The position numbers and the translations under genes are program-made. From Sinomonas terrae (GTDB taxonomy: Bacteria; Actinomycetota; Actinomycetes; Actinomycetales; Micrococcaceae): a stretch of DNA of 64,000 nt. This document shows positions 26,299 to 33,940 of this stretch, one piece after another. Location: NCBI RefSeq assembly GCF_022539255.1, contig NZ_JAKZBV010000001.1:3844001-3908000 (forward strand), given 5' to 3'. The notes under the pieces are model-generated. The model ran no database searches. It had not been told where the DNA came from and was given only the letters and a program-made list of their open reading frames with translations. The stretch's first letter is position 1; each line of letters opens with the position of its first letter.

Positions 26299-27500
26299 AG
26301 ATTATTCATGTAACCAACGTGATCGCGCCAGACAAGTTGGGTGGGCTCGAACGCTATGTCCGAGAACTTGCAGCATCCTTTGTCACGGAGGGCCACGAAG
26401 TGGTCGTCATCAGCAAGGCTACGACGCCTTGCGCCCCTGAAAAGGAGTCCGGCGAAGACGGCGTCCTCGTGAGGAGGCACCCGAGTCCACCTAAATCCTC
26501 GCGGCTATTCGCGATCTGGTATCCTTTCATGGTATTTTCAGGCGTAAGACGGATACTTCGCGAGGAAGTTAGCCGATCAGAATTGGCCAATGGGTCCACC
26601 ATTATTCATGCTCACTTTCCTGTACCGACCCTTGCTCTCGCCCTGCTTCGAATTCCATTCGTCTATACGTTTCATGCACCTGTCTACCGTGAATTAGTCG
26701 GCGAACGACAGGGTTCTTACGCGATGTCGAGGTTCGGGGAACGCATGGCTGTTCTAGGCATGAAAGCTGCCGAACGTTTCGTTCTTAAGCGGGCTCGCGT
26801 CGTTCTGACGCTCAGCGACTTTACAGCAAGAGAAGCTCGCGAACTCGGCGTTCCCTCGCGGAAGATCAGAGTCGTCCCAGGCGGTTTGGACGAGGCTAGA
26901 TTCGCATGGCACGGAACCAGCGATGGGCCAGCTACAGATGATGACGGCGGACGGGGTCCGCGCTTGTTCGCAGCTCGTCGGTTCGTCGAACGGACGGGGG
27001 TCGAGCAGCTTGTGGAGGCCATGCCTGCTGTACGTGAGGCTGTGCCCCATATAACGCTTCGCCTCGCAGGCACCGGCCCAAGGGAGGCCGACATTCGGGC
27101 CTTGATTGAGAGGCTCGACCTCGTAGGGGTCGTCCAGCTTTTGGGTCGTATTTCGGATGAACAACTAGTTTCCGAGTACACCAAGGCAACGCTTTCGGTC
27201 ACACCCACCTTATACTTGGAAGGCTTCGGCCTCTCCACCGCCGAGTCGCTCTCGCTCGGCACCCCAGCCCTTGTCACCCCTGTCGGCGCCAACCCAGAAC
27301 TTGTGGCAGGCCTGTCCCCCTCACTCTTGTCGGACGGAACCAGCCCCGACGCCCTTGCCGACGCGCTCATTCGCTTGCTCAATGATCAACAGGCTCTCGA
27401 AGCTCTGCGTAGGCGCCTTCGGTCTGGATTCGCCGCTAAGTGGGGTTGGTCGAATGTTGTCCGGCAACTTAATGACGTGTACGAGGCTCTCCTTCGGTAG
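26295..27500 (+). CDS. Family 4 glycosyltransferase (second)
   Basis: 401 residues, GT-B: IIHVTNVIAPDKLGGLERYV, HAHFPVPTLALALLRIPFVY, TLSDFTAREARELGVPSRKI, then VPGGLDEARF, LRLAGTGPREADI, LLGRISDEQLVSEYTKA and LEGFGLSTAESLSLGTPALV, which carries the EX7E pair. It is the last gene of the polysaccharide cluster before the insertion-sequence nest, so the cluster may once have continued. Confidence 0.92.
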   Translation: MKIIHVTNVIAPDKLGGLERYVRELAASFVTEGHEVVVISKATTPCAPEKESGEDGVLVRRHPSPPKSSRLFAIWYPFMVFSGVRRILREEVSRSELANGSTIIHAHFPVPTLALALLRIPFVYTFHAPVYRELVGERQGSYAMSRFGERMAVLGMKAAERFVLKRARVVLTLSDFTAREARELGVPSRKIRVVPGGLDEARFAWHGTSDGPATDDDGGRGPRLFAARRFVERTGVEQLVEAMPAVREAVPHITLRLAGTGPREADIRALIERLDLVGVVQLLGRISDEQLVSEYTKATLSVTPTLYLEGFGLSTAESLSLGTPALVTPVGANPELVAGLSPSLLSDGTSPDALADALIRLLNDQQALEALRRRLRSGFAAKWGWSNVVRQLNDVYEALLR

Positions 27501-27838
27501 CCGGGTGCGACGATAGACCTACATGCAGGCGAACTCTCAGCTCCTGACCAGAGTTGACTCAATTGCTTGATGCGTGGGTTTCGGACTGTGAATGGCGTCG
27601 AAGATTGTTGCAGCTCGGGCGGGGGAAGGTTCGGGTGGTGCTCCTGACGGCGATGGTCTCTAAGCCCGGGAACCGCAGCTGTTTGACGACGTTCTCGATC
27701 CCGAGGCCGGTCCTCTTCTGGACTGTTCGGGAGAGGGCCAGTGCAGCGAACTCAACTCAACGGTCAGGTGAGCTTCGCCTGACTTGCACAGGTGAAGCGG
27801 GGTGTGGAGTGTTTCCGCAGGTCAGGATGGGGTTTGGT
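27501..27838. other. Non-coding or degraded stretch at the edge of the IS nest
   Basis: No supportable gene in about 340 bp. A minus-strand frame reading GIENVVKQLRFPGLETIAV looks protein-like but I cannot assign a family. The stretch ends at the terminal repeat of the first ISL3 copy. Confidence 0.45.
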
Positions 27839-28434
27839 GGCTCTTCGCGTTTCCGCGGGAATGGTCCTGCTGGGTGAGTGTCACGCTGCTGTCTGAGCGG
27901 CGCTCCTGAGCAGGATACGGGATCGGTAGTTGTCCGGGTTCCGGAAGCCCCGTCCGGTTCGTTTGATGTTCTTGATCGCGGTGTTGTTCGCCTCGACCTT
28001 GGCCGTGGTCGCGCCGGTGGTGATGAGGACTTCGATCTCGTTCCACCAGCGCTTCACGGTGCGCAGGAGCCGTTTCGTCTCCACGGTCGGGGCGGCCTCG
28101 ACGAGGCCCTCGAGGATCCGCAGGTGGTCCCGCGCCTCCTCGAGCGCCCCGGACGCGAGCAGGGTGCGGAGCTGCTCCTTGGCCTCCCAGGCGGCCTGCA
28201 GCTGCCCGGTCGGGTCGTCGGATTCGAAGACCGCCCGCAGTCGGGCCCTGCCGCGGCCGGAGAGGGTCTCGGCGCCGCGCAGGAGCAGGCGCCGGTTCGC
28301 CCACCCCGGGTCCACCGCCCTGCCGCGGCGGCCCTTGATCTCCTGGCTCAGCCGCTGCCTGGCCTCGGTGACGGCCTGGTTCGCCAGCTGGACGAGGTGG
28401 AACGCGTCGACCGAGACCGCGGTGCGCGGAAGCC
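27839..28434 (-). mobile_element. ISL3-family element, truncated copy A
   Basis: The right end begins with GGCTCTTCGCGTTTCCGCGG (27839-27858), an ISL3-type terminal repeat. The remaining transposase frame (27881-28434) keeps the C-terminal part: SVDAFHLVQLANQAVTEARQ, RGRAVDPGWANRRLLLRGAE, KVEANNTAIKNIKRTGRGF and RSRILLRSAAQTAA. The N-terminal half, including the zinc ribbon and first catalytic Asp, is missing because copy B abuts at 28435. Non-functional. Confidence 0.85.
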
Positions 28435-28547
28435 GGCTCTTCGCGGTTCGTCGGGAAACGGGCTCGTGGCGTAGAGCGTGAAGGGGCTCGTGGCCCTGCT
28501 GGAATGGGTGTTGTCTAAGCATCCGTAACCGTCAGGAACCACGAGCC

Positions 28548-29177
28548 TTGATCGAGCCTACGTCGGGGCAGCCCTGTGCTGCCACCGTGATCTTCAACCT
28601 GCCCGAATACCGCGTCCTCTCCGCAGCCGTCACCGCCCTCGGGCTCCGCCGGGTGGTGGTCGAGTCCGCCGGTGTGGTGCCGGGGTGCCCGTCCTGCGGC
28701 GTCCTCTCGGAACGTGTCAAGGACACCCGCTTCCAGCGGCTGCGGGACGTTCCCGTGGCCGGTTCCGCGGTGGTGCTGTGGCGAAAGCGCAGGTTCTTCT
28801 GCGACGAGCCGGCCTGCCCCCGTGGGTCGTTCACCGAGGCCACCGGGCAGGTGCCCAGCCGCGCGCGTTCGACCGCGCGGCTGCTGGGGGCACTCGTCGA
28901 TGCAGTGGTCGCCTCGGGCCGGTCGGCCGTTGAGGCGGCGGCGGCGCACGGGGTGTCCTGGTGGCTCGTCCAGAAGGCCCTCGATGCGGCAGTGGCGACC
29001 CTGCCGGACGTGGACGCCCTCGCGCCGAAGCGGCTCGGGATCGACGAGCATCGCTACCGCTCCGTGCGGTTCTTCCGCACCGACGAGTCCTCTCCGTGGA
29101 TGCGGGTCGAGCCGTGGATGACAACGATCGTGGATCTGGACACCGGGCAGGTCCTGGGCATCGTGGACGGCAGAGAC
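28548..29177 (+). pseudogene. ISL3 transposase (copy B), N-terminal piece
   Basis: About 210 codons from a TTG start. It contains the zinc ribbon CPSCG with FFCDEPAC, a helix-turn-helix (AAAAHGVSWWLVQKALDAA) and the start of the DDE domain (KRLGIDEHRYRSV, TIVDLDTGQVLGIVDGRD). It stops abruptly where IS3 begins at 29178. Confidence 0.88.
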
Positions 29178-29207
29178 TGTCAAGCCCCGTGTTTGATGGA
29201 GTACTTT

Positions 29208-30113
29208 TTAGTTGGTTTTCGTGGGTTCTGGCTGTTGGGCTGGTGCGGCATGGGCCGCTTCGTATTCGGCGGGGGGGACGTGGCCGAGCTCGCCGTGGAG
29301 GCGCCGGTGGTTGTACCAGTCGACCCATTCGGCCACGGCGATCTCGAGGTGGTTGATGTCGCGCCAGGGGCCTCTGTTGCGGACCAGCTCGGCCTTGAAC
29401 AGGGAGTTCAGGGCCTCGGCCATGGCATTGTCGTAGCTGTCCCCACGCGAGCCGACGGAGGCGACCCCGTCGGCCTCGGCGAGGCGCTCGGTGTAGCGGA
29501 TGGCCCGGTACTGGACCCCGCGGTCGGAGTGGTGGACCAGACCGGCCAGGTCGGCCCCGTCCCTGGTGCGGGCCCAGATGCCCATCTGCAGGGCGTCGAG
29601 GGCTAGTTCGGTGTAGAGGCTGGTGGAGACCTGCCAGCCCACGATCCGGCGGGCGAAGACGTCCAGGACGAACGCCGCGTAGACCCAGCCGGCGAAGGTG
29701 CGCACATACGTTATGTCCGCGACCCAGAGCCGGTTCGGCGCCTCCGCGGTGAACCGGCGCTCGACCAGGTCGGCGGGGCGGGCCGTCTCGGGGGCCGGAC
29801 GTGTCGTGCGCGGGCCCTTGGCGCGGCTGATCCCGCGCAGGCCCTCGGCGCGCATGAGCCGCTCGACGGTGCAGCGCGCCACCGGGATGCCCTCACGGTT
29901 CAGGGCAGCATGGACCTTGCGGACCCCGTAGACGCCGTAGTTCTCCTCATGCACGGTGCGGATCTTCTCGGCCAGCCCGGCATCCCTCAGCGCCCTCGCG
30001 GAGGGCTGGCGGGTGCGGTGGGCGTAGTAGGTGCTCGGGGCGATCTGCAGGACGCGGCAGATCGGCTCGACCCCGTGCTCGTCGCGGTGCTCCTCGACGA
30101 AGGCGCACATCAC
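29208..30113 (-). CDS. IS3 transposase OrfB (DDE integrase core)
   Basis: 301 residues: HTH_21 region (YGVYGVRKVHAALNREGIPV), then the rve integrase core with catalytic Asp in WVADITYVRTF, Asp in LVHHSDRGVQY and Glu in MAEALNSLFKAEL. Complete, with no frameshift. GTG 30113 overlaps the orfA stop (GTGATG). No A-rich slippery run is obvious, so coupling may be by re-initiation rather than frameshifting. Confidence 0.92.
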   Translation of the reverse strand: MMCAFVEEHRDEHGVEPICRVLQIAPSTYYAHRTRQPSARALRDAGLAEKIRTVHEENYGVYGVRKVHAALNREGIPVARCTVERLMRAEGLRGISRAKGPRTTRPAPETARPADLVERRFTAEAPNRLWVADITYVRTFAGWVYAAFVLDVFARRIVGWQVSTSLYTELALDALQMGIWARTRDGADLAGLVHHSDRGVQYRAIRYTERLAEADGVASVGSRGDSYDNAMAEALNSLFKAELVRNRGPWRDINHLEIAVAEWVDWYNHRRLHGELGHVPPAEYEAAHAAPAQQPEPTKTN

Positions 30114-30427
30114 CTCGACGGGCGGTCGAGCTCCGCCGCGAAGAAAGCCGAGGCCTGCTTCAGGATCGTGTTCGCCCGGCGCAGCTCGCGGTTCTCCCGC
30201 TCGAACTCGGCGATCCGGGCAGCGTCAGTGCTGGTCGTCCCCGGTCGCAGCCCCTCGTCGACCTCCGTCTCGCGCACCCACGTCCGCAGCGCCTCGGGAT
30301 GGATCCCCAGCTGTTCCCCGATCCGCTTGTACGCCCCGACCCTGGTCGCGGGATCGGCGCGGGCCTCCAAGGCCATGCGCGTCGCGCGCTCCTTCAGTTC
30401 GGCCGGGTACTTCCGCGGTGCTGACAT
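30110..30427 (-). CDS. IS3 transposase OrfA (helix-turn-helix)
   Basis: 105 residues with an N-terminal HTH (YPAELKERATRMALEARAD, then YKRIGEQLGIHPEALRTWV) and a C-terminal leucine-zipper-like coil (ARIAEFERENRELRRANTIL). It binds element ends and works with OrfB. Confidence 0.9.
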   Translation of the reverse strand: MSAPRKYPAELKERATRMALEARADPATRVGAYKRIGEQLGIHPEALRTWVRETEVDEGLRPGTTSTDAARIAEFERENRELRRANTILKQASAFFAAELDRPSR

Positions 30428-30479
30428 GAGAGAAATCCTTCCGGGTCATCGATCTCTCCATCAAACCCGGTGCGGTTCA

Positions 30480-30917
30480 CTTGGTCTCCCTGGCCAATCA
30501 GGCGGTGACCGAGGCCAGGCAGCGGCTCTCCCAGGAGGTCAGGGGCCGCCGCGGACGCGCGGTCGACCCGGGATGGGCGAACCGGCGCCTGCTCCTGCGC
30601 GGCGCCGAGACGCTCTCCGACCGGGCAGTGGCACGGCTGCGGACGGTCTTCGACACGGACGACCCGACCGGGCAGCTCAAGGCGGCGTGGGAGGCCAAGG
30701 AACAGCTCCGCGCCCTGCTCTCCTCCGGCTCGCTCGAGGAGGCCGGCGACCACCTGTGGATCCTCGAGGGCCTCGTCGGGGCGACTCCCACTCCGGAGAC
30801 GAAGCGGCTCCTGCGCACCGTGACGCGGTGGTGGGCCGAGATCGAGGTCCTGATCGTCACCGGCGCCACGACCGCCAAGGTCGAGGCGAACAACACCGCG
30901 ATCAAGAACATCAAACG
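30480..30917 (+). pseudogene. ISL3 transposase (copy B), middle piece
   Basis: Frame continuing the broken transposase after IS3: LVSLANQAVTEARQRLSQEV, AVDPGWANRRLLLRGAETLS, EIEVLIVTGATTAKVEANNT then AIKNIK, where IS110 interrupts. Relative to copy C about 50 codons (the DVAIDPSAAFR region, with the second catalytic Asp) are lost at the IS3 junction. Confidence 0.88.
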
Positions 30918-30976
30918 CTGTGAGGCTCGGTATGGCTGGTCCGGGACCGGCTGGCAGGGTAGAAGCTGGTCGTCTT

Positions 30977-31137
30977 CCCCCGGGCTGTGACTCAATCAAA
31001 CGCTGGCCCCCCGTGGGCCCTTCCTAGTGAATTGTCCAGTCCGGGGGTTGGCAGCCGGCGCCGCCCGGCCCACACCGAATGGCTTGATCAGAAGACTGCC
31101 CAGCCCTGGGCTGTGGCCCATCACAGTAATGCCTCGG
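30977..31137 (+). ncRNA. Predicted bridge RNA of the IS110 element
   Basis: Two consecutive stem-loops upstream of the recombinase. First: outer stem 30977-30991 with 31034-31047, inner loop 5' side ATCAAACGCT (30995-31004) identical to the left target flank plus core, apical hairpin GGCCC/GGGCC (31005-31019), 3' side GTGAAT (31027-31032) complementary to ATTCAC at the right junction. Second: outer stem 31075-31083 with 31131-31137, 5' side AGAAGACT (31090-31097) matching the element's right end AGAAGA plus core, apical hairpin GCCCA/TGGGC (31098-31111), 3' side TCACAG (31121-31126) complementary to CTGTGA at the element's left end. This is the target-loop/donor-loop design of IS621 bridge RNAs. 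Exact RNA ends are unknown. Confidence 0.72.
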
Positions 31138-31210
31138 AGTGACCTTCACCCGGGCCGACGCCGGCCGCGACGCGGCCCGAAGCATCTGCCCGTCAAGAGG
31201 AAGGAAACCC

Positions 31211-32296
31211 GTGGCCGCGATGACCACTGTCGCACAGTCCCGCCCGTTCGTCATCGGCGTGGACACCCACGCCCGCACCCACACCCTCGCGGTGCTCCGC
31301 GCGGCGACCGGGGAGCAGCTCGGCTGCCAGCAGTTCCCCGCCACGGCCGCGGGCATGCGCCGGGCCATGGACTGGGCAGCCCGCCGGACCGGCGGCGACG
31401 CGGACACGCTGTGGGTGATCGAGGGGACGGGCAGCTACGGAGCCCAGCTCAGCGGGGCCGTCACAGACGCCGGCTTCGAAGTCGTGGAGGCCCCGAGGGG
31501 CTATATGCGCTCACGGACCACCACGGGCAAGTCTGACCCGCTCGATGCGGCAGCGATCGCCGCGGCCGCCCTCCCGCTTGATGAGGACCGCCTGCGCATC
31601 CCACGCCAGGACGACGGCGCGCGCGCAGCCCTTAGGGTGCTCGTCGCGGCCCGCGAGCAGATGACGCTCGAGCGCACGGCCAAGGTCAACGCCCTCACCG
31701 CCCTGGTCCGGACCGTGGACCTCGGCCTCGACGCCCGCCGCCCGCTCTCGGGCACCCAGATCACCGAGACCGCCGGGTGGCGGGCACGGGCGGAAGACAT
31801 CGCCACGGCCACCGCACGCACCGAGGCCGTCCGGCTGGCCAAGCGCATCACCGCCCTCCATACGGAGCTCAAGCAGAACCAAGGACGCATCACAGAACTG
31901 CTCCGGGCCAGCCCAGCGGCAGCGCTGCTGGAGGAGACCGGCATCGGGCCAGTCACCGCCGCAGTGGCCTACATTGTCTGGTCCCACCTCGGCCGGGTCC
32001 GCTCCGAGGCCGCCTTCGCCGCCCTCGCCGGCGTCAGCCCCATCCCAGCATCGTCAGGGAACACTGTCCGGCACCGGCTCAACCGGGGAGGCGACAGGCG
32101 CCTCAACCGCGCGCTTCACATGGCGATCATCACCAGAATGGCCCACGACCCCGACACGCGGGCCTACGCCGAGCGGCGCACCGCAGAGGGAAAGACCCCA
32201 CGCGAGATCCGCCGCTGCCTCAAGCGCTACCTCGCCCGACACCTCTACCGCACACTCAACGCACTCCACCAACACCCGGTCACAACAGCAGCTTGA
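31211..32296 (+). CDS. IS110-family recombinase (DEDD plus Transposase_20)
   Basis: About 361 residues. N-terminal DEDD RuvC-like domain: FVIGVDTHARTHTLAVL, VIEGTGSYGAQLSGAV, then TTGKSDPLDAAAIAAAAL. A coiled-coil linker (around LAKRITALHTELKQNQGRI) leads to the C-terminal domain with the serine nucleophile region: LEETGIGPVTAAVAYIVW, FAALAGVSPIPASSGNTVRH, LNRGGDRRLNRALHMAIITR. GTG 31211 follows AGGAAGGAAA; ATG 31220 is an alternative. It catalyses RNA-guided strand exchange with the bridge RNA. Complete, probably active. Confidence 0.93.
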   Translation: MAAMTTVAQSRPFVIGVDTHARTHTLAVLRAATGEQLGCQQFPATAAGMRRAMDWAARRTGGDADTLWVIEGTGSYGAQLSGAVTDAGFEVVEAPRGYMRSRTTTGKSDPLDAAAIAAAALPLDEDRLRIPRQDDGARAALRVLVAAREQMTLERTAKVNALTALVRTVDLGLDARRPLSGTQITETAGWRARAEDIATATARTEAVRLAKRITALHTELKQNQGRITELLRASPAAALLEETGIGPVTAAVAYIVWSHLGRVRSEAAFAALAGVSPIPASSGNTVRHRLNRGGDRRLNRALHMAIITRMAHDPDTRAYAERRTAEGKTPREIRRCLKRYLARHLYRTLNALHQHPVTTAA

Positions 32297-32311
32297 CAGA
32301 CATAGAAGATT

Positions 32312-32390
32312 CACCGGCCGCGGCTTCCGCAACCCGGAGAACTACCGGTCCCGTATCCTGCTCAGGAGCGCCGCTCAGACAGCGGCGTGA
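32312..32390 (+). pseudogene. ISL3 transposase (copy B), C-terminal piece
   Basis: Short frame TGRGFRNPENYRSRILLRSA then AQTAA and stop, the same ending as copy A, directly after the IS110 right end. It completes the split transposase. Confidence 0.88.
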
Positions 32391-32433
32391 CACTCATCCC
32401 AGCAGGACCATTCCCGCGGAACCGCGAAGAGCC

Positions 32434-32755
32434 CCCTTCGCCCGGCGCCTGACGTGGCGGCTCTGGGCCGATGACGTCGCGATCGACCCGTCCGCGGCGT
32501 TCCGCACGGGCCTGCGCATGTGGCTGCCCCGCGCCGCGGTCCCGGTCGACGCCTTCCACCTCGCCTCCTCGCCACCCAGGCGGTGACCGAGGCCAGGCAG
32601 CGGCTCTCCCAGGAGGTCAGGGGCCGCCGCGGACGCGGTCGACGCGGGACGGGCGAACCAGCGCCTGTTCCTCCGCGGTGCCGATACGCTCTCGGCCCGA
32701 GCAGTGGCCCGTGCGGACGGTCTTCGACACACACGACCCGACCGGGCAGCTCAGG
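32434..32755 (+). pseudogene. ISL3 transposase fragment, copy C
   Basis: Pieces of another ISL3 transposase on the plus strand: RRLTWRLWADDVAIDPSAAF, LRMWLPRAAVPVDAFHLA, then after a frameshift QAVTEARQRLSQEVRGRRGR and more decayed sequence. It retains the catalytic-domain segment that copy B lost. Both ends are missing. Confidence 0.8.
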
Positions 32756-33095
32756 TACACCTCGATCCGGCTGACCGACCGACACGACCTCGAGAGGATG
32801 GCCCGATCGGCTCTGTCTGGGACGCGCACGACAACGCGCTCATGAAGTCCTTGGCAATTGGCTCTACAAGACAGAGTGCGTCCTCACCACGATCTTCCAC
32901 GACGGAGCTTACAAGGGCCTCGTGGACGCCGCCGGATGGGTCGCGGGTACAACGCAGCCGAGGCTCGATCGGTCATCGGCCAGCAGAGCACAGCCCAGTT
33001 CGAGAACGCCTACCACGCTGGCCCCGCCAACAGCTCCTTCGAGAAGCGGCGGGAAACCCATGCCGGTTCACGCCAGTCATGGCACGATGTCGCCT
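32756..33095 (+). pseudogene. Decayed IS3-type OrfB fragment
   Basis: Read across frames it gives YTSIRLTDR, GSVWDAHDNALMKS, TECVLTTIFHDGAYKGLV, AGWVAGTTQPRLDRS and AQFENAYHAG, matching the C-terminal third of IS3 transposases (the final Glu region and the GW-DWYN motif), distinct from the intact IS3 at 29178. Several frameshifts. Confidence 0.7.
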
Positions 33096-33149
33096 TCTAC
33101 TCCCGTATTAGAAGGTAGCTCCCAATGAGAGGCCAATGCTCTCCAACTC

Positions 33150-33365
33150 CTATTCGCTAGACGATTCCGACGGAGTAGGTGCTGGTGTCTTCGCAGGCGC
33201 AACGGGCGATGAATATGTCGGAATTGGGCCGGTCGTCCCTTGCACCTCGGGATGCCCATGCATGTAGGCCACGACCACGAGCAAAATGTCGAGGGCAACA
33301 AACAAAAAGACTCCCCCGATGGCCCAGTAGAGTCTCCCGTGTCCTTTTCGCCTGACCCCACTCAT
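33150..33365 (-). CDS. Small single-pass membrane protein
   Basis: 71 residues: a basic N-terminus (SGVRRKGHGRLY), one hydrophobic helix (WAIGGVFLFVALDILLVVVAY) and a Pro/Ser/Thr-rich tail, probably outside. ATG 33365 overlaps the stop of the tyrosine phosphatase gene, so it is the last gene of the kinase-phosphatase operon. No known family. Confidence 0.7.
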   Translation of the reverse strand: MSGVRRKGHGRLYWAIGGVFLFVALDILLVVVAYMHGHPEVQGTTGPIPTYSSPVAPAKTPAPTPSESSSE

Positions 33366-33937
33366 CGAGGCGCTCTCCACGGCCACAGCCTCTCCGCTAT
33401 GACGCCAATCTGCTGCTGAATCCGGCTCCCCACCATTTCGTATACCTCGAAAGGCTGGCGATATGGATCCTCAAGATCGTCATCGTATTCGTTCTCCGGT
33501 GGGGGGACAAACCCCCGAAGTGCGCGGGCGGCCTCAACCAATCTAGCTGGATCGGACGGTCGAGATAACTCCGACAGGGGGACTGCAGCGATCAGTCGCG
33601 CGAACTCATTTATGGTAAACGTCCTCCGCGACATACTCGGAAGAATCTGCACAACGGACCGGCGGTGGGATCGAGCAGCCGTCAAAACAAGGTCAGCGGA
33701 TCGCAAATGCCCCTCTGTCAACAGCTGGGCGCGGTGGCCGTCTGGTTCACCCCCGTACATGCGGGAGACGGCAGCTGCTTCCTTGGGCATCGCGGCTCCT
33801 TCCTCGGCGATCACCCCAGCACTGCATACACGAAGCGGGTACCCTATCGTCCGAGTTCTTAGAAGCTGCTCCGCAATTGGAGAACGACACAGGTTTCCAG
33901 AGCAAATCATAAGGACAGTGAACCTTGCTTGATCCAT
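33362..33937 (-). CDS. Low-molecular-weight protein-tyrosine phosphatase
   Basis: 191 residues. Catalytic P-loop CSGNLCRSP near the N-terminus and the general-acid Asp in DDLEDPYRQPFEVYE near the C-terminus. It is encoded 3 bp after the BY-kinase and should dephosphorylate its tyrosine tail, the usual switch for exopolysaccharide chain length and export. Slightly longer than typical (about 150 residues) because of an insertion before the DP motif. Confidence 0.92.
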   Translation of the reverse strand: MDQARFTVLMICSGNLCRSPIAEQLLRTRTIGYPLRVCSAGVIAEEGAAMPKEAAAVSRMYGGEPDGHRAQLLTEGHLRSADLVLTAARSHRRSVVQILPSMSRRTFTINEFARLIAAVPLSELSRPSDPARLVEAARALRGFVPPPENEYDDDLEDPYRQPFEVYEMVGSRIQQQIGVIAERLWPWRAPR

Positions 33938-33940
33938 AAG

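Larger units (their letters stand above)
29178..30479 (-). mobile_element. IS3-family insertion sequence, complete
   Basis: 1302 bp, bounded by TGTCAAGCCCCGTGTTTGATG at the left, of which 29178-29197 are the first 20 bases, and the related TGAACCGCACCGGGTTTGAT (complement) at the right. Both end in TG and share GTTTGATGGAG. It carries orfA and orfB on the minus strand. No 3-4 bp duplication flanks it, and roughly 50 codons of the surrounding ISL3 transposase are missing, so its insertion or a later event removed neighbouring DNA. Confidence 0.85.
30918..32311 (+). mobile_element. IS110-family insertion sequence (IS110 group)
   Basis: About 1.39 kb inserted in the 3' part of the ISL3 transposase. 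The recombinase gene fills 31211-32296 and a 293-bp non-coding 5' region precedes it; there are no terminal inverted repeats, as usual for IS110. The left junction reads ATCAAACG-CT-GTGAGG and the right junction AGAAGA-TT-CACCGG, so the exchanged core dinucleotide would be CT/TT. The reconstructed empty site is 2 nt longer than an in-frame ISL3 gene needs, so exact edges are uncertain by a couple of bases. Confidence 0.85.
28435..32433 (+). mobile_element. ISL3-family element copy B, split by IS3 and IS110 insertions
   Basis: Left terminal repeat GGCTCTTCGCGGTTCGTCGG at 28435 and right repeat (complement of GGCTCTTCGCGGTTCCGCGG) ending at 32433. The transposase is cut into three pieces (28548-29177, 30480-30917, 32312-32390) by an IS3 element and an IS110 element. 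No 8-bp target duplication is visible: flanks are CGGAAGCC and CCCTTCGC, suggesting later rearrangement. Confidence 0.82.

Noticed and set aside
27554..27877. Plus-strand frame of 107 codons at the IS edge
   Set aside because: It runs into the ISL3 terminal repeat and shows no family resemblance.
28427..28442. 8-bp target duplication for ISL3 copy B
   Set aside because: Flanks at 28427-28434 and 32434-32441 do not match, so a simple insertion cannot be claimed.
30100..30180. Programmed frameshift between IS3 OrfA and OrfB
   Set aside because: No A-rich slippery heptamer is visible; a GTGATG stop-start overlap is enough to explain OrfB translation.
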